A DNA stretch of 64,000 nt from Marmoricola endophyticus (GCF_014644415.1 NZ_BMKQ01000001.1:124001-188000); one strand, 5' to 3'; positions 1 to 10,588 are shown, numbered from the stretch's first letter. Numbers and translations are program-made. Notes: generated from the letters alone by a model not told the origin.

Positions 1-828
1 GGCGTGCGCCAGCCGCTCGGCCGGGTAGGGCCACGAGGCGGCGCCGAGCGCGTCGTCGAGCGGCACCCCGCGGTCCACGAGGTCGCGGACGGTCTCGGCC
101 ACCGTGCCGATGTCGTTGCGCTGCTCCTCGACGAGCTCCCTGCCCACCAGGCGGCCGTGCCCCGGCACCACGACGGTGTCGGGACCGGTCAGGCCGATCA
201 CCAGGTCCAGCGCGAGCGGCCAGGACAGCGGGTGGGAGTCGGGGCCGTACGACGGCACGTCGGACTCCTCGACCAGGTCGCCGACCACGAGGACGTCCGC
301 GGTGCCCGCTGGGTCGGTCACCCGCGCCACCAGGTCACCGCCGGTGTGTGCCGGACCGGGGTGCACCAGCTCGACCGCGCGGTCGCCGAGGTCGATCACG
401 TGGACCGACGAGAAGGTCGTGTCCGGCACGGTGACCCTGGACGCGAGCACCTCCTCGCGGCGAGGGGCGTCGAGGGGCAGGCCCGCCGGGTCGCGGTCCC
501 ACTCCTCGATCTCGGCGAGCGCCGCCTCGTGGGCGATCACCGGTACGTCCGGGTACGACGACCGCAGCGCCGCGTTGCCGAGGACGTGGTCGTGGTGGGC
601 GTGGGTGTTGACCACTGCCACGACAGGCCCGATGCCCTGCGCGGCCAGGTCGTCGAGCACGGCACGCCCGGCCGCCTCGCTGCCGTGCGTGTCGATCAGC
701 ACCGTTCCCCGCTCGCCGCCGACGGCGGTGAGGTTGACGTCGTACCAGCCGCGCCGGCTGACCCACACGCGGTCGGCCACCTCGACGAACCCCACGTCCG
801 GCTCGGGCTGGTGCGGCGCGTGTCTCAT
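1..828 (-). CDS. MBL-fold metallo-hydrolase (partial, runs off the left edge)
   Basis: The reading frame is open from an ATG at 828 down to base 1 (276 codons), so the C-terminus is missing. The protein carries the metallo-beta-lactamase signature HAHHDH after a VVNT strand (about residue 75), then an HPGPAHTGGD segment and a later VVPGHG histidine, which are the usual metal ligands of the family. Hydrolases of this type act on thioesters, lactones or lactams, and the substrate cannot be read from sequence. A TACGCT box lies 7 nt before the ATG, which supports this start. It is divergent from hrcA. Confidence 0.85.
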   Translation of the reverse strand, partial: MRHAPHQPEPDVGFVEVADRVWVSRRGWYDVNLTAVGGERGTVLIDTHGSEAAGRAVLDDLAAQGIGPVVAVVNTHAHHDHVLGNAALRSSYPDVPVIAHEAALAEIEEWDRDPAGLPLDAPRREEVLASRVTVPDTTFSSVHVIDLGDRAVELVHPGPAHTGGDLVARVTDPAGTADVLVVGDLVEESDVPSYGPDSHPLSWPLALDLVIGLTGPDTVVVPGHGRLVGRELVEEQRNDIGTVAETVRDLVDRGVPLDDALGAASWPYPAERLAHA

Positions 829-835
829 CCCGGCG

Positions 836-841
836 AGCGTA
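836..841 (-). promoter_or_regulatory. -10 box (TACGCT) of the MBL hydrolase gene
   Basis: TACGCT on the minus strand lies 7 nt before the ATG at 828, the spacing expected if transcription starts at or next to the start codon (leaderless mRNA). No -35 was recognised. Confidence 0.5.
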
Positions 842-861
842 GTCCCGGAGGCGTTCCCGAG

Positions 862-867
862 TAGGCT
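862..867 (+). promoter_or_regulatory. -10 box (TAGGCT) of hrcA
   Basis: TAGGCT fits the actinobacterial TANNNT consensus and abuts the CIRCE operator, so bound HrcA would cover the transcription start (predicted near 874). The leader to the GTG would be about 45 nt. Confidence 0.5.
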
Positions 868-893
868 TGGCACTCGAGACCAGGGAGTGCCAG
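867..893 (+). promoter_or_regulatory. CIRCE operator (HrcA binding site)
   Basis: TTGGCACTC, a 9-nt spacer, then GAGTGCCAG. This matches the CIRCE consensus TTAGCACTC-N9-GAGTGCTAA with the exact 9-nt spacer, and 8 of 9 arm positions are complementary. It sits directly downstream of a TAGGCT -10 box and 25 bp before the hrcA start, as expected for autorepression of hrcA-dnaJ. Confidence 0.9.
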
Positions 894-918
894 ACGCAGG
901 GACGCGAAGGAGGACCTC

Positions 919-1959
919 GTGCAGGAGGAACGTCGCCTGGCCGTGCTCCGCGCGATCGTGCAGGACTACGTCGCCACCAAGGAGCCGGTCGGCTCCAAGA
1001 CGCTGGTCGAGCGACACAGCCTCGGCGTCTCGCCGGCCACCATCCGCAACGACATGGCCGTCCTCGAGGAGGAGGGCCTGATCGCCCAGCCGCACACGTC
1101 GGCGGGGCGGGTGCCGACCGACGCCGGCTACCGGGTCTTCGTGGACCGGCTGTCCCAGGTCAAGCCGATGTCCGCGGCCGAGCGCCGGGCGATCGCGGCC
1201 TTCCTCGACGGCGCGGTCGACCTCGACGACGTCGTCCAGCGCAGCGTGCGCCTGCTGGCCCAGCTGACCCACCAGGTCGCGATCGTGCAGTACCCCGTCC
1301 TCTCCGGGTCGACCGTGCGACACGTCGAGCTGGTCTCGCTCGCGCCGGCGCGGCTGCTGCTGGTGCTGATCCTCAGCACGGGGCGGGTCGAGCAGCGGCT
1401 CGTCGACCTCGACCCCGGCGACGCGGTGCCGGACGCCGAGACCGTGTCCGCGGTCCGCGCCGACCTCCAGCGCGCGACGGTCGGAGCCTCCGTGGTCGCC
1501 GCCGGGGACGCCTTGGCCGACCTCGCGTCCCGGGTGCCCGGGGAGCGTGCGGCCCTGGTGACCCGGGCGGCGGGGGTGCTGGCCGACGCGATCTCCGACC
1601 ACCGCTCGGACGAGCGCGTGGTGGTCGGCGGCACGGCCAACCTCACCCGCTTCGGGGACGCGTTCGACACCTCTCTGAAGCCGCTGCTGGAGGCGCTGGA
1701 GGAGCACGTGGTGCTGCTCAAGCTGCTCGGCGAGACCGGCTCGAGCGGCGACCTCACCGTCCGCATCGGAGCCGAGGGGCCGCTGCAGGAGCTCTCGTCC
1801 ACCTCCGTGGTGGCCAGCGGCTACGGCCCGGGCGCGGACGGCAGCGCCGCGCTCGCCGCGCTGGGCATCGTCGGACCCACCCGCATGGACTACCCGGGAA
1901 CGATGGCGGCGGTCCGCGCTGTTGCGCGCTACGTCTCCGCCATCCTCGACGAGTCCTGA
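919..1959 (+). CDS. hrcA: heat-inducible transcription repressor HrcA
   Basis: 346 aa, the usual HrcA length. The N-terminal winged helix has the family pattern [22 protein letters not shown] followed by [23 protein letters not shown], and the C-terminal GAF-like and dimerisation regions follow. HrcA represses class I heat-shock genes by binding CIRCE, with GroEL as its usual co-chaperone. The GTG start has a good AAGGAGG ribosome site 7 nt upstream and a CIRCE element just before it. dnaJ follows after 69 bp, the standard actinobacterial hrcA-dnaJ2 arrangement. Confidence 0.97.
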   Translation: MQEERRLAVLRAIVQDYVATKEPVGSKTLVERHSLGVSPATIRNDMAVLEEEGLIAQPHTSAGRVPTDAGYRVFVDRLSQVKPMSAAERRAIAAFLDGAVDLDDVVQRSVRLLAQLTHQVAIVQYPVLSGSTVRHVELVSLAPARLLLVLILSTGRVEQRLVDLDPGDAVPDAETVSAVRADLQRATVGASVVAAGDALADLASRVPGERAALVTRAAGVLADAISDHRSDERVVVGGTANLTRFGDAFDTSLKPLLEALEEHVVLLKLLGETGSSGDLTVRIGAEGPLQELSSTSVVASGYGPGADGSAALAALGIVGPTRMDYPGTMAAVRAVARYVSAILDES

Positions 1960-2028
1960 GCGACCTCGCTCCACGCCCACCCACAGACGCCCGCACACGC
2001 ACCGTCGTACGAACGACCGAAGGAACCG

Positions 2029-3186
2029 ATGGACCCCTACGCCACCCTGGGCGTCGACCGTGAGGCCGACGCCGACACGATCAAGAAGGCCTACCGCCGG
2101 CTGGCGCGCCAGTACCACCCCGACGTCAACCCCGACCCGTCGTCGCAGGAGAAGTTCAAGGAGGTCTCCGCGGCGTACGAGGTGCTCTCCGACCCCGACA
2201 AGCGGCGCACCTTCGACCTCGGCGGCGACCCCTTCGGCCAGGGCGGCTTCGGTGCCGGGGGAGCGGCCGGGCAGGGCTTCTCCTTCACCGACATCATGGA
2301 CGCGTTCTTCGGCGGTGCCGCCGGGGGAGCCGGCGGTGGGCGCGGCCCGCGCAGCCGGGTCCGGCGCGGCCAGGACGCGCTGGTCCGTCTCGACGTCAGC
2401 CTGGCCGAGGCGGCCTTCGGCACCACCCGCGAGCTGAAGGTCGACACCGCGGTCACCTGCTCGACCTGCGAGGGGTCCGGCGCCGCGCCGGGCAGCACCC
2501 CGGTCGTGTGCGAGACGTGCCACGGCCACGGCGAGGTGCAGCAGGTGCAGCGCTCGTTCCTGGGCGAGGTCCGCACGCTGCGGCCGTGCGCGGCCTGCCG
2601 CGGGTACGGCGAGCTGATCCCGGACCCCTGCCGCGAGTGCGCCGGCGACGGCCGGGTCCGCTCGCGCCGCGCGCTGACGGTGAAGATCCCGGCCGGCGTC
2701 GACACCGGCACCCGGGTCCAGCTCTCCGAGGAGGGCGAGGTCGGACCCGGCGGCGGGCCCGCCGGTGACCTGTACGTCGAGATCGCCGTCCGCTCGCACG
2801 ACGTGTTCACGCGCCAGGGGGCCGACCTGCTGTGCCACGTCACCGTCCCGATGACCGCGGCGGCGCTGGGCACCACGCTGACCCTGCCGCTGCTCGAGGC
2901 CGACCTGGAGTCCTCGGACCCCGAGCTCGAGGTCTCCCACGAGCTCGACGTGCGCGCCGGGACGCAGTCCGGCGCCGAGCACGTCGTCCGCGGGCGTGGC
3001 GTGCCGAGCCTGCGCGGCACCGGACGCGGCAACCTCGTCGTGACCGTCGTGGTGGAGACGCCGCAACGGCTCGACGACCAGCAGCGCGACCTGCTGCGGG
3101 AGCTGGCCAAGGCCCGCGACGAGGAGTCGCCGGACGGTCGCGTCGAGGCCGCGCACAAGTCGTTCTTCGGCAGGCTGTTCAAGTGA
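2029..3186 (+). CDS. dnaJ: molecular chaperone DnaJ
   Basis: 385 aa. A J domain at the N-terminus carries the HPD tripeptide (residues 30-32) that stimulates DnaK ATPase. A Gly/Phe-rich stretch follows (about 70-110), then four CxxCxGxG zinc-binding repeats ([32 protein letters not shown], about 140-205), then the substrate-binding C-terminal domains. This is the DnaJ2 copy that actinobacteria keep beside hrcA. Its stop codon overlaps the rsmE start, so the genes are probably cotranscribed and coupled. Confidence 0.97.
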   Translation: MDPYATLGVDREADADTIKKAYRRLARQYHPDVNPDPSSQEKFKEVSAAYEVLSDPDKRRTFDLGGDPFGQGGFGAGGAAGQGFSFTDIMDAFFGGAAGGAGGGRGPRSRVRRGQDALVRLDVSLAEAAFGTTRELKVDTAVTCSTCEGSGAAPGSTPVVCETCHGHGEVQQVQRSFLGEVRTLRPCAACRGYGELIPDPCRECAGDGRVRSRRALTVKIPAGVDTGTRVQLSEEGEVGPGGGPAGDLYVEIAVRSHDVFTRQGADLLCHVTVPMTAAALGTTLTLPLLEADLESSDPELEVSHELDVRAGTQSGAEHVVRGRGVPSLRGTGRGNLVVTVVVETPQRLDDQQRDLLRELAKARDEESPDGRVEAAHKSFFGRLFK

Positions 3187-3923
3187 GCCTGCCGACGTTC
3201 CTCCACCCGGGCGTCGCCGGCCTCGCGGTCGGCGACGAGGTCACCCTCGACGGCGACGAGGGCCGGCACGCCGTCGTGGTGCGCCGCGTCCGCGAGGGCG
3301 AGCGCCTGCAGCTGGTCGACGGCACCGGCGGCACCGCCGAGGTCGCCGTGACCGCGACCGGCAAGAAGGACCTCACGGCGCGGGTCGAGACGGTCGAGCA
3401 GCTTCCTGCCGAGGAGCCGCGGGTGACGGTCGTCCAGGCGATCCCCAAGGGTGAGCGGGCCGACCTCGCCGTCGAGGTGCTCACCGAGGTCGGCGCCGAC
3501 GTGATCGTCCCGTGGGCCGCCGAGCGGTGCGTCGGCGTCTGGCGACCCGAGCGTGCCGAGAGGTCGCTGGCCCGCTGGCGGGCGACGGCGCGCGAGGCGG
3601 CCAAGCAGGCGCGCCGCGCGTTCGTCCCCGAGGTCACGGAGCAGGCCGACACGACCCGGGTGGCCGAGCTGCTCGAGCAGGCGTCGGTGCCGGTGGTGCT
3701 GCACGAGGCGGCCTCGGGTCCGATCGGCAACCTGCCCATCCCCGGCCGTGGCTCGATCGTGGTCGTGGTCGGTCCCGAGGGCGGCATCTCCGAGGCCGAG
3801 CTCGCCGCGTTCGCCGCCGTCGGCGCCGAGCCGGTACGCCTGGGGTCCTCGGTGCTGCGTACGTCCACGGCGGGCGTCGCGGCCGTGGCGGCGCTGCTCG
3901 CCCGCACCCGGCGGTGGTCGTGA
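3183..3923 (+). CDS. rsmE: 16S rRNA (uracil(1498)-N(3))-methyltransferase RsmE
   Basis: 246 aa. SPOUT-family methyltransferase that modifies U1498 of 16S rRNA with SAM. The N-terminal PUA-like region ([13 protein letters not shown]...[14 protein letters not shown]) and the C-terminal knot motif [13 protein letters not shown] with [11 protein letters not shown] are diagnostic. The GTG start overlaps the dnaJ stop in a GTGA arrangement, which suggests translational coupling. The next gene overlaps its stop in the same way. Confidence 0.95.
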   Translation: MSLPTFLHPGVAGLAVGDEVTLDGDEGRHAVVVRRVREGERLQLVDGTGGTAEVAVTATGKKDLTARVETVEQLPAEEPRVTVVQAIPKGERADLAVEVLTEVGADVIVPWAAERCVGVWRPERAERSLARWRATAREAAKQARRAFVPEVTEQADTTRVAELLEQASVPVVLHEAASGPIGNLPIPGRGSIVVVVGPEGGISEAELAAFAAVGAEPVRLGSSVLRTSTAGVAAVAALLARTRRWS

Positions 3924-4621
3924 CCCGGCGGGTGCTGGCGTACGCCGGCGGCGGCTGGATGGCCGGCGACCGCGGCTCGGCGCTGGACGCGCACCTGCTC
4001 TCGCTGACCGGGCGTGAGCGGCCCAGGATCTGCCTGGTCCCCACGGCGTCCGGCGATGCCGACTCGGTGATCGAGCTGTTCCACGACTCCTTCCCGCCCG
4101 AGCGGGCCGAGGCCAGCGTGCTGACGCTGTTCCCGCGGGAGGTCGACGACATCGAGGCGTTCCTCGCGGCCCAGGACGTGGTCTACGTCGGTGGGGGGAG
4201 CACCGCCAACCTGCTCGCGGTCTGGCGGCTGCACGGGGTCGACACCGCCCTGCGCTCGGCGTACGACGCGGGCACCGTCCTCGCCGGTGTCAGTGCGGGG
4301 ATGAACTGCTGGTTCGAGGCGTCGGTCACCGACTCCTTCCTCGTCGACACGAGTCGGCCGCTGCCGGACGGGCTGGGCATCCTGCCCGGCTCCTGCTGCC
4401 CGCACTACGACGGCGAGGCGAGCCGGCAGCCGGCGTACACCTCCCTGGTCGCGGGCGGCTTCCCGGCCGGCGTGGCAGGCGACGACGACGTCGCGTTCTC
4501 GTTCGAGGACGAGCGGCTGGTCGAGGTGGTGTCCTCGCGACCGGGCGCCCGGGCATTCCGGGTCTCCGCGCACGAGGGTGCGGCGGTCGAGGAGCCGCTC
4601 GAGGTGCGGGTCCTCAGCTGA
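3920..4621 (+). CDS. peptidase E-like (family S51) protein
   Basis: 233 aa. The core resembles dipeptidase E and cyanophycinase: VYVGGGSTANLL, then GVSAGMNCWFEASVTDSF, in which the serine of GVSAG is the expected nucleophile. Family members cleave Asp-X dipeptides or related substrates, and no signal peptide is visible, so a cytoplasmic role is likely. The GTG overlaps the rsmE stop (GTGA). The 3' end overlaps the convergent GerMN/Gmad2 gene by 8 bp. Confidence 0.85.
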   Translation: MTRRVLAYAGGGWMAGDRGSALDAHLLSLTGRERPRICLVPTASGDADSVIELFHDSFPPERAEASVLTLFPREVDDIEAFLAAQDVVYVGGGSTANLLAVWRLHGVDTALRSAYDAGTVLAGVSAGMNCWFEASVTDSFLVDTSRPLPDGLGILPGSCCPHYDGEASRQPAYTSLVAGGFPAGVAGDDDVAFSFEDERLVEVVSSRPGARAFRVSAHEGAAVEEPLEVRVLS

Positions 4622-5519
4622 CGGTGACCGTGCGCGAGTCGGTCGTCGGGCCGCCGCCCTCGCCACCGCCCGAGGCGTCCCCGTCGCTGACGCTGAGCGT
4701 GTAGCGGCCCGGTGGCGCCGTCACCTCGAAGGTGTACGGCGAGAACGTGCAGCACTCCTGCGTCGTCGCGGTGCCCTGCTGGACGACGCTCCCGTCCTGC
4801 GACTCCAGCCGCCAGGTCAGTGCGGCCTCGTTGGCCGCCGCCCGGCCCGACACCGTGAACGGCGAGGAGACGGCGTCCGGTCCGGGGGAGTCGACCTGCA
4901 CCAGGCCGAGGGTGCTCAGCTCGTCGCCTTTCGTCACGGCGGTCGAGGTGTCGGCCCCGAGCACGCTGTCGACGGCGGCGCCGCCGACCGTGAAGGTGAC
5001 GGGTGTGTCCTCGCCCAGCACGGCGTCGACCGTCCAGACCACCGACTGCAGCGCGAGGGCGCCGGCCTCGGGTGTGCCGCTGTCACCGCTGGCCTCGAGG
5101 TCGGTGCCGGTCAGGTCGACGGTGACGTCCCCGTTCTCGCGGGTGACCTTCGCCTGCGTCTCGTCGGGGAACGCCGAGGTGCGTGAGGAGTCGGTCGAGT
5201 CGCCGGCGACCGCGCCCGCCACCGCCGCCTGCAACCGTCCTTCCACAGAGGTCGCGGTGTCGGCAGGTGCCTCGTAGCGCTGGGAGGTCCGGAACAGGCG
5301 CTGCCCCGCCGCGCTCGCGCCGAGGAAGTACACCGGGACGACCACGTCCGTGGTCTGCGCGCTGCTGGGCGTCGGGGTCGGCGACGTGGAGGGGGTCGTG
5401 TCCGCGGCGGGCTCCTCGGAGCCGCTCGTGGCCAGTCGTACGCCCACCACGAGTGCGACGACCAGCACGATCAGGCTGATCACGACCACGGCAGTCCGGT
5501 TGTGTCCCACGCGTCTCAT
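4614..5519 (-). CDS. membrane-anchored GerMN/Gmad2 domain protein
   Basis: 301 aa. A single hydrophobic segment (about residues 9-28, AVVVISLIVLVVALVVGVRL) is followed by a Thr/Ser/Pro-rich linker. A GerMN-type domain (about 60-190) comes next, and then a Gmad2 immunoglobulin-like domain (VQVDSPGPDAVSSPFTVSGRA, ending in GRYTLSVSD). These two domains occur together in extracytoplasmic proteins of actinobacteria and firmicutes. The exact function is unknown, though a cell-envelope role is likely. A Gly/Glu-rich insert lies near the C-terminus. Confidence 0.8.
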   Translation of the reverse strand: MRRVGHNRTAVVVISLIVLVVALVVGVRLATSGSEEPAADTTPSTSPTPTPSSAQTTDVVVPVYFLGASAAGQRLFRTSQRYEAPADTATSVEGRLQAAVAGAVAGDSTDSSRTSAFPDETQAKVTRENGDVTVDLTGTDLEASGDSGTPEAGALALQSVVWTVDAVLGEDTPVTFTVGGAAVDSVLGADTSTAVTKGDELSTLGLVQVDSPGPDAVSSPFTVSGRAAANEAALTWRLESQDGSVVQQGTATTQECCTFSPYTFEVTAPPGRYTLSVSDGDASGGGEGGGPTTDSRTVTVS

Positions 5520-5612
5520 GCTTCCACCTGCTCGGCCGGGACGCGGAGCAACGCGCGGACCCGCTCGGCCTCCTCCTCGACCGCTGCGCCGGTCGAGGCT
5601 CGTACGCGGGGC

Positions 5613-5618
5613 TACGGT
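5613..5618 (+). promoter_or_regulatory. -10 box (TACGGT) of the HIT gene
   Basis: TACGGT ends 6 nt before the GTG at 5625, which implies a leaderless transcript. No ribosome site is visible in the gap. Confidence 0.5.
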
Positions 5619-5624
5619 GAACCG

Positions 5625-5978
5625 GTGAGCGAGCCACGGAGCGAGTGCCTGTTCTGCCGGATCGTCGCCGGGGAGGTCCCCGCCGAGGTGCTCCGCACGA
5701 CCGAGTCCACCGTCGCCTTCCGCGACGTGTCGCCACAGGCGCCGACCCACGTGCTGGTGGTGCCGCGCAACCACCACCCCCACGCCGCGGCGCTGGCCCA
5801 GGACGAGCCGGAGACCCTCGCCGCGCTGGTACGCACCGCGCACGAGGTCGCCGCGGACGAGGGGCTGGGGGAGGCGTACCGCCTGGTCCTCAACACCGGC
5901 GAGGCGGCCGGCCAGAGCGTCTTCCACGTGCACCTGCACCTGCTCGGTGGTCGCGAGCTGGGCTGGCCGCCCGGCTGA
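5625..5978 (+). CDS. HIT-family histidine triad hydrolase
   Basis: 117 aa. CLFCRIVAGEVPAEV at the N-terminus and the histidine triad HVHLHLL near the C-terminus identify an HINT-type purine nucleoside phosphoramidase or hydrolase. The family cleaves AMP-linked phosphoramidates. The GTG start is supported by the -10 box 6 nt upstream. Within this region it precedes phoH and ybeY, a common actinobacterial order. Confidence 0.93.
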   Translation: MSEPRSECLFCRIVAGEVPAEVLRTTESTVAFRDVSPQAPTHVLVVPRNHHPHAAALAQDEPETLAALVRTAHEVAADEGLGEAYRLVLNTGEAAGQSVFHVHLHLLGGRELGWPPG

Positions 5979-6027
5979 GTCGAGACGAAGGCGCGCGCGT
6001 CGGCCCGCGGTGAGGCACGATGGGGTC

Positions 6028-6372
6028 ATGACCCATGGTCGCGAGCAGGACCCGGGTGCGGACTGGGAGCGCTACCGCTACGTCGCGGGCGAGTCCGCGC
6101 CGGGCGTGTGGTTCGAGGACGGCGACCCGACACCGGCCCGCTGGGGACCGGGGACGCCGTTCGGCACCCCCGAGGCCGCCCGGATCGGGCTGGACCGCAA
6201 CACCGTCGAGGGGTCGCAGGTGGCCTTCTTCGCGCACCTGCGGGGGGACAAGCGGTCGCACAAGGTCGTCGCCTGGGTCGCGCTGGCCGTGCTCACCCTG
6301 CCGCTGCTGCTCACGGGCCTGAGGATCATCACCGAGTTCGGCGGCTTCCTCGTCGCGCTGCCGGGACGCTGA
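6028..6372 (+). CDS. hypothetical single-pass membrane protein
   Basis: 114 aa, not recognised. The N-terminal 80 residues are soluble, with an acidic and aromatic start (DWERYRYVAGESAPGVWFEDGDPTPARWGPGTPFGTPEAARIGLDRN). A hydrophobic segment at about 85-104 (VVAWVALAVLTLPLLLTGLRII) is close to the C-terminus. A CACGAT box lies 6 nt before the ATG. It sits between the HIT gene and phoH. Confidence 0.7.
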   Translation: MTHGREQDPGADWERYRYVAGESAPGVWFEDGDPTPARWGPGTPFGTPEAARIGLDRNTVEGSQVAFFAHLRGDKRSHKVVAWVALAVLTLPLLLTGLRIITEFGGFLVALPGR

Positions 6373-6411
6373 TCGGCCCCTCGCCCGGGCGGTGGAATGC
6401 GCCGGCGTCTC

Positions 6412-6427
6412 CCCGTGGTTTCACGGG
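6412..6427. terminator. weak hairpin, possible terminator
   Basis: CCCGTG and CACGGG form a 6-bp stem with a GTTT loop between the hypothetical membrane-protein gene and phoH. There is no T-run, so this is weak support. Confidence 0.25.
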
Positions 6428-6449
6428 TGACCACTCCTGGTGGCTCACC

Positions 6450-6455
6450 TACGAT
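6450..6455 (+). promoter_or_regulatory. -10 box (TACGAT) upstream of phoH
   Basis: TACGAT lies 44 nt before the phoH ATG. Unlike most promoters here, it predicts a short leader that includes a GAGAGGG ribosome site. Confidence 0.35.
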
Positions 6456-6499
6456 GGGTGCGCCGCGATCCCGCACCGAGAGGGCCCCACCGGGCATCC

Positions 6500-7540
<1,041 letters not shown>

Positions 7541-7553
7541 GGAGGAGTCCGAC

Positions 7554-8009
7554 GTGAGCATCGAGGTGCTCGACGAGTCCGGTCACGGCGTCGACGTCGG
7601 GCGGACCCAGCGGCTCTCACGGTTCGTGATGGACCGGATGCGGGTGCACCCGCAGGCCGAGCTGTGCGTCACCGCCGTCGACGAGGACACCATCGCGGAG
7701 CTCAACGCGAAGTGGATGGACAAGGAGGGCCCGACCGACGTGCTGGCCTTCCCGATGGACGAGCTGCGGCCCGGGCAGGTCAACGAGGACCCCGAGGAGG
7801 GTGTCCTCGGCGACCTCGTGCTCTGTCCGGTGGTCGCTGCGGCCCAGGCGGAGACCGCCGGGCACGGCGTCGTCGACGAGCTGGACCTGCTGACCGTGCA
7901 CGGCATCCTCCACCTGCTCGGCTACGACCACGCCGAGCCGGAGGAGCACGCGGAGATGTTCGGTCTGCAGGCCCGCCTGCTGGCCGAGTGGCAGGGGGAG
8001 CCCGGGTGA
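7554..8009 (+). CDS. ybeY: endoribonuclease YbeY (rRNA maturation factor)
   Basis: 151 aa. The zinc motif [11 protein letters not shown] is the YbeY signature, and the N-terminal part has the family sequence [16 protein letters not shown]. YbeY acts in 16S rRNA 3'-end maturation and ribosome quality control. I chose the GTG at 7554 because GGAGGA sits 7 nt upstream of it. An in-frame GTG at 7533 would add 7 residues and overlap phoH. Confidence 0.94.
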   Translation: MSIEVLDESGHGVDVGRTQRLSRFVMDRMRVHPQAELCVTAVDEDTIAELNAKWMDKEGPTDVLAFPMDELRPGQVNEDPEEGVLGDLVLCPVVAAAQAETAGHGVVDELDLLTVHGILHLLGYDHAEPEEHAEMFGLQARLLAEWQGEPG

Positions 8010-9322
8010 GCCTCGACCTCCTCCTGGTCGTGGTGGCCGCGGCTCTCGTGGTCGTGGCGGGTCTGCTCAGCAGCGCGGAGGCCGCACTCTCGGCGTTCTC
8101 CCGCGCACGGGCGGAGGAGCTGGTGGCCGAGCAGCGGCCGGGCGCTCGTGCCCTCCTCGCCGTGACCGAGGACCCCCCTCGTGTGCTGTCGACGACGCTG
8201 CTGCTGCGCCTGCTGGCCGAGATCAGCGCCATCGTGCTCGCGACGGTGCTGGTGCTCGACACGCTCGGGGGCTCGGACACCTCGACGGTCCTGACCCGAC
8301 GCTGGCCCTCGATCCTGGTCGCCATCGCGGTGATGCTGGTGGTCTCCTTCGTCCTGATCGGGGTGGCTCCGCGGACCCTGGGACGCCAGCACGCCGAACG
8401 GGTGGCCCTGCTCTCGGCCGGGCCGCTGCGTGTGCTGACGAGGGTGCTCGGTCCCGGGCCGCGCCTGCTGATCCTGGTCGGCAACGCGATCACGCCGGGC
8501 CGCGGGTTCAGCGAGGGCCCGTTCGCCTCCGAGGCCGAGCTGCGCGAGCTGGTCGACCTGGCCGAGGCCTCGCAGCTGATCGAGGGCGAGGAGCGGGCGA
8601 TGATCCACTCCGTCTTCGAGCTCGGCGACACCATCGCCAGGGAGGTGATGGTGCCGCGGACCGACGTCGTCTTCGTGGAGCGGCACAAGACCCTGCGCCA
8701 GACGATGTCCCTGCTGCTGCGCAGCGGCTACTCCCGGCTCCCCGTGATCGGGGAGGACCTCGACGAGGTCGTCGGCTTCGCCTACCTCAAGGACATCAGC
8801 CAGCGGCTCTTCGACCGCAACGACGCCCGCAAGGATCCCGTCGAGTCGGTGATGCGCCCGGTCCTGCACGTGCCGGACAGCAAGCCGGCCGACGACCTGC
8901 TGCGCGAGATGCAGGCCGACCGCAGGCACATCGCTATGGTCGTCGACGAGTACGGCGGCACCGCCGGTCTGGTCACCATCGAGGACATCCTCGAGGAGAT
9001 CGTCGGCGAGATCGCCGACGAGCACGACGCGGCCGGCCAGGACGTCGAGGAGCTGCCCGAGGGGTTGTTCCGGGTGTCGTCGCGGTTCCCGGTCGACGAC
9101 CTGGAGGACCTCGTCGGGATCCGCATCGTCGACGACGAGATCGACTCGGTCGGTGGCCTGATGGCCAAGCACCTGGGGAAGGTCCCGCTGCCCGGGTCGC
9201 GGGTCGACATCGCCGGTCTGCGCCTCGAGGCCGAGTCCACGTCCGGGCGGCGCAACCGGATCGGCTCGGTCCTCATCAGCCGGGCACCGGCCGTCGTCGA
9301 GGTGCCCGAGCCGACCCGGTGA
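8006..9322 (+). CDS. CNNM/CBS-domain membrane protein (HlyC/CorC family)
   Basis: 438 aa. Several N-terminal hydrophobic segments form a DUF21/CNNM membrane domain (about 1-190). A CBS pair follows ([17 protein letters not shown] and [19 protein letters not shown]...[23 protein letters not shown]), then a CorC_HlyC C-terminal domain. Relatives are Mg2+ exporters or regulators of divalent cation transport. The GTG overlaps the ybeY stop (GTGA). It is the normal neighbour of ybeY in actinobacteria. Confidence 0.92.
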   Translation: MSLDLLLVVVAAALVVVAGLLSSAEAALSAFSRARAEELVAEQRPGARALLAVTEDPPRVLSTTLLLRLLAEISAIVLATVLVLDTLGGSDTSTVLTRRWPSILVAIAVMLVVSFVLIGVAPRTLGRQHAERVALLSAGPLRVLTRVLGPGPRLLILVGNAITPGRGFSEGPFASEAELRELVDLAEASQLIEGEERAMIHSVFELGDTIAREVMVPRTDVVFVERHKTLRQTMSLLLRSGYSRLPVIGEDLDEVVGFAYLKDISQRLFDRNDARKDPVESVMRPVLHVPDSKPADDLLREMQADRRHIAMVVDEYGGTAGLVTIEDILEEIVGEIADEHDAAGQDVEELPEGLFRVSSRFPVDDLEDLVGIRIVDDEIDSVGGLMAKHLGKVPLPGSRVDIAGLRLEAESTSGRRNRIGSVLISRAPAVVEVPEPTR

Positions 9323-10236
9323 GCGTGCGGCTCCAGCCGCTGGTACGAGCACGGGTCGCCCGGCTCGGAGCACGGGGAGCGGACTGGGCCGAGCGGCTGC
9401 CGGGTCGCCTCGAGGACCTGTGCGAGCAGTGGGGGCTCGAGCTGGGTCGTCCGCTGGCGGGCGGGTCGGCGTCGTACGTCGTCGCGGCGCGCACCCGGGA
9501 CGGCGCCCCCCGTGTGCTCAAGGTGCTGGTGCCCGACCCCGACCTCGCCGACGAGGCGCCGGTGCTCGCCGCCGCCGACGGAACGGGCTACGCACGGCTC
9601 TACGAGGTGGAGCCCGACGCGCTGCTGATGGAGGCGCTGGGACAGCCGCTCGAGCGGTCCGGCGCCTCACCGGAGGACGCGTTCGGCGCCCTCGTCACGA
9701 CCCTGCGTCGGGCCTGGCAGGTGCCCGCCGGCCTGGTGGTCGGCCGTCGGCCCGTCGACAAGGCGGCCCTGCTGGCGGCCGACCTCGAGCGCCATGTCGC
9801 GCTGGTGGCACCCGCGGTGGCGGACGAGGTGCGCCGCACCGTCGACGCAGCCGGTGAGGTGGCCCGGGCGCTGTCGGCGGCGTACGACCCGGCGGCCGGT
9901 GTCCTCGCCCACGGCGACGCCCACCCCGGCAACCTGCTGCGCCGCCCCGGCGGTGGCTGGGCCTTCGTGGACCCCGACGGTCTGGTCGTCGAGCCGGCGT
10001 ACGACCTCGGCGTGGTGCTGCGCGACCACAGCCGGCGGCTGCTGGAGCACCCGTCCGCTGCGGATCTGCACCGCGGGTGGGTGGCGCTGGTGGCGGACCA
10101 GGCCGGCGCCGATCCGGCTCGGGTCGCGGCGTGGGCGTTCGTGGAGCGTGTCTCGACCGGGCTGTTCGTGTGCGCGCTGGGCTCCCCGGCGGTCGGGCTG
10201 CCGTTCCTGAGGAGCGCCGCGCTGCTGGTCCCCTAG
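9319..10236 (+). CDS. APH(6)/hydroxyurea-kinase-like phosphotransferase
   Basis: 305 aa. The catalytic loop HGDAHPGNLL and the metal-binding FVDPDGLVVEPAYDLG match the APH(6)/hydroxyurea phosphotransferase branch of the aminoglycoside kinase fold. The N-terminal lobe (GSASYVVAARTRDGAPRVLKVL) holds the ATP-binding lysine. Whether it phosphorylates an antibiotic or a metabolite cannot be told. The GTG overlaps the CNNM stop by GTGA, so it belongs to the housekeeping transcript. Confidence 0.8.
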   Translation: MSVRLQPLVRARVARLGARGADWAERLPGRLEDLCEQWGLELGRPLAGGSASYVVAARTRDGAPRVLKVLVPDPDLADEAPVLAAADGTGYARLYEVEPDALLMEALGQPLERSGASPEDAFGALVTTLRRAWQVPAGLVVGRRPVDKAALLAADLERHVALVAPAVADEVRRTVDAAGEVARALSAAYDPAAGVLAHGDAHPGNLLRRPGGGWAFVDPDGLVVEPAYDLGVVLRDHSRRLLEHPSAADLHRGWVALVADQAGADPARVAAWAFVERVSTGLFVCALGSPAVGLPFLRSAALLVP

Positions 10237-10239
10237 GCT
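10234..10239 (+). promoter_or_regulatory. -10 box (TAGGCT) of the deaminase-like gene
   Basis: TAGGCT overlaps the stop codon of the kinase gene and ends 7 nt before the ATG at 10247, which predicts a leaderless transcript. Confidence 0.55.
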
Positions 10240-10246
10240 GAGCTGC

Positions 10247-10588
10247 ATGGATCTCGAGGACCCCGAGGACCGCAAGCTGGTCACGCTGGCCCGCGCGACG
10301 CGCGGCCGTACCCAGGCCGCCGAGGGCGCCGCGGTGCGCGACTCCGACGGGCGGACGTACGCCGCCGCGACCGTCGACCTCCCCTCCCTGCAGGTCAGCG
10401 CGGTCGGCGTCGCCGTCGCGATGGCCGTCGCCTCGGGGAGCAAGGGTCTGGAGTCCGTCGTCGTGCTCACCGATGCCGGCGCGGTGGCCGAGTCCGACGT
10501 GGCGGCGGTCCGGGACTTCGGCGGCGACGGTGTGCCGGTCCACCGCGGCGACCCCAAGGGCGACGTGCGCGAGACCACCGCGACCTGA
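10247..10588 (+). CDS. cytidine-deaminase-like protein lacking zinc ligands
   Basis: 113 aa. Length, the alternating pattern DGRTYAAATVDLPSLQVSAVGVAVAMAVASG and the position before era recall the Cdd-like protein found there in many actinobacteria. There is no cysteine and only one histidine (VPVHRG). The C/HAE and PCxxC zinc sites of true cytidine deaminases are therefore missing, and catalysis by the normal mechanism is not possible. It may be a binding or regulatory pseudoenzyme. Its stop overlaps the next start (TGATG). Confidence 0.75.
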   Translation: MDLEDPEDRKLVTLARATRGRTQAAEGAAVRDSDGRTYAAATVDLPSLQVSAVGVAVAMAVASGSKGLESVVVLTDAGAVAESDVAAVRDFGGDGVPVHRGDPKGDVRETTAT

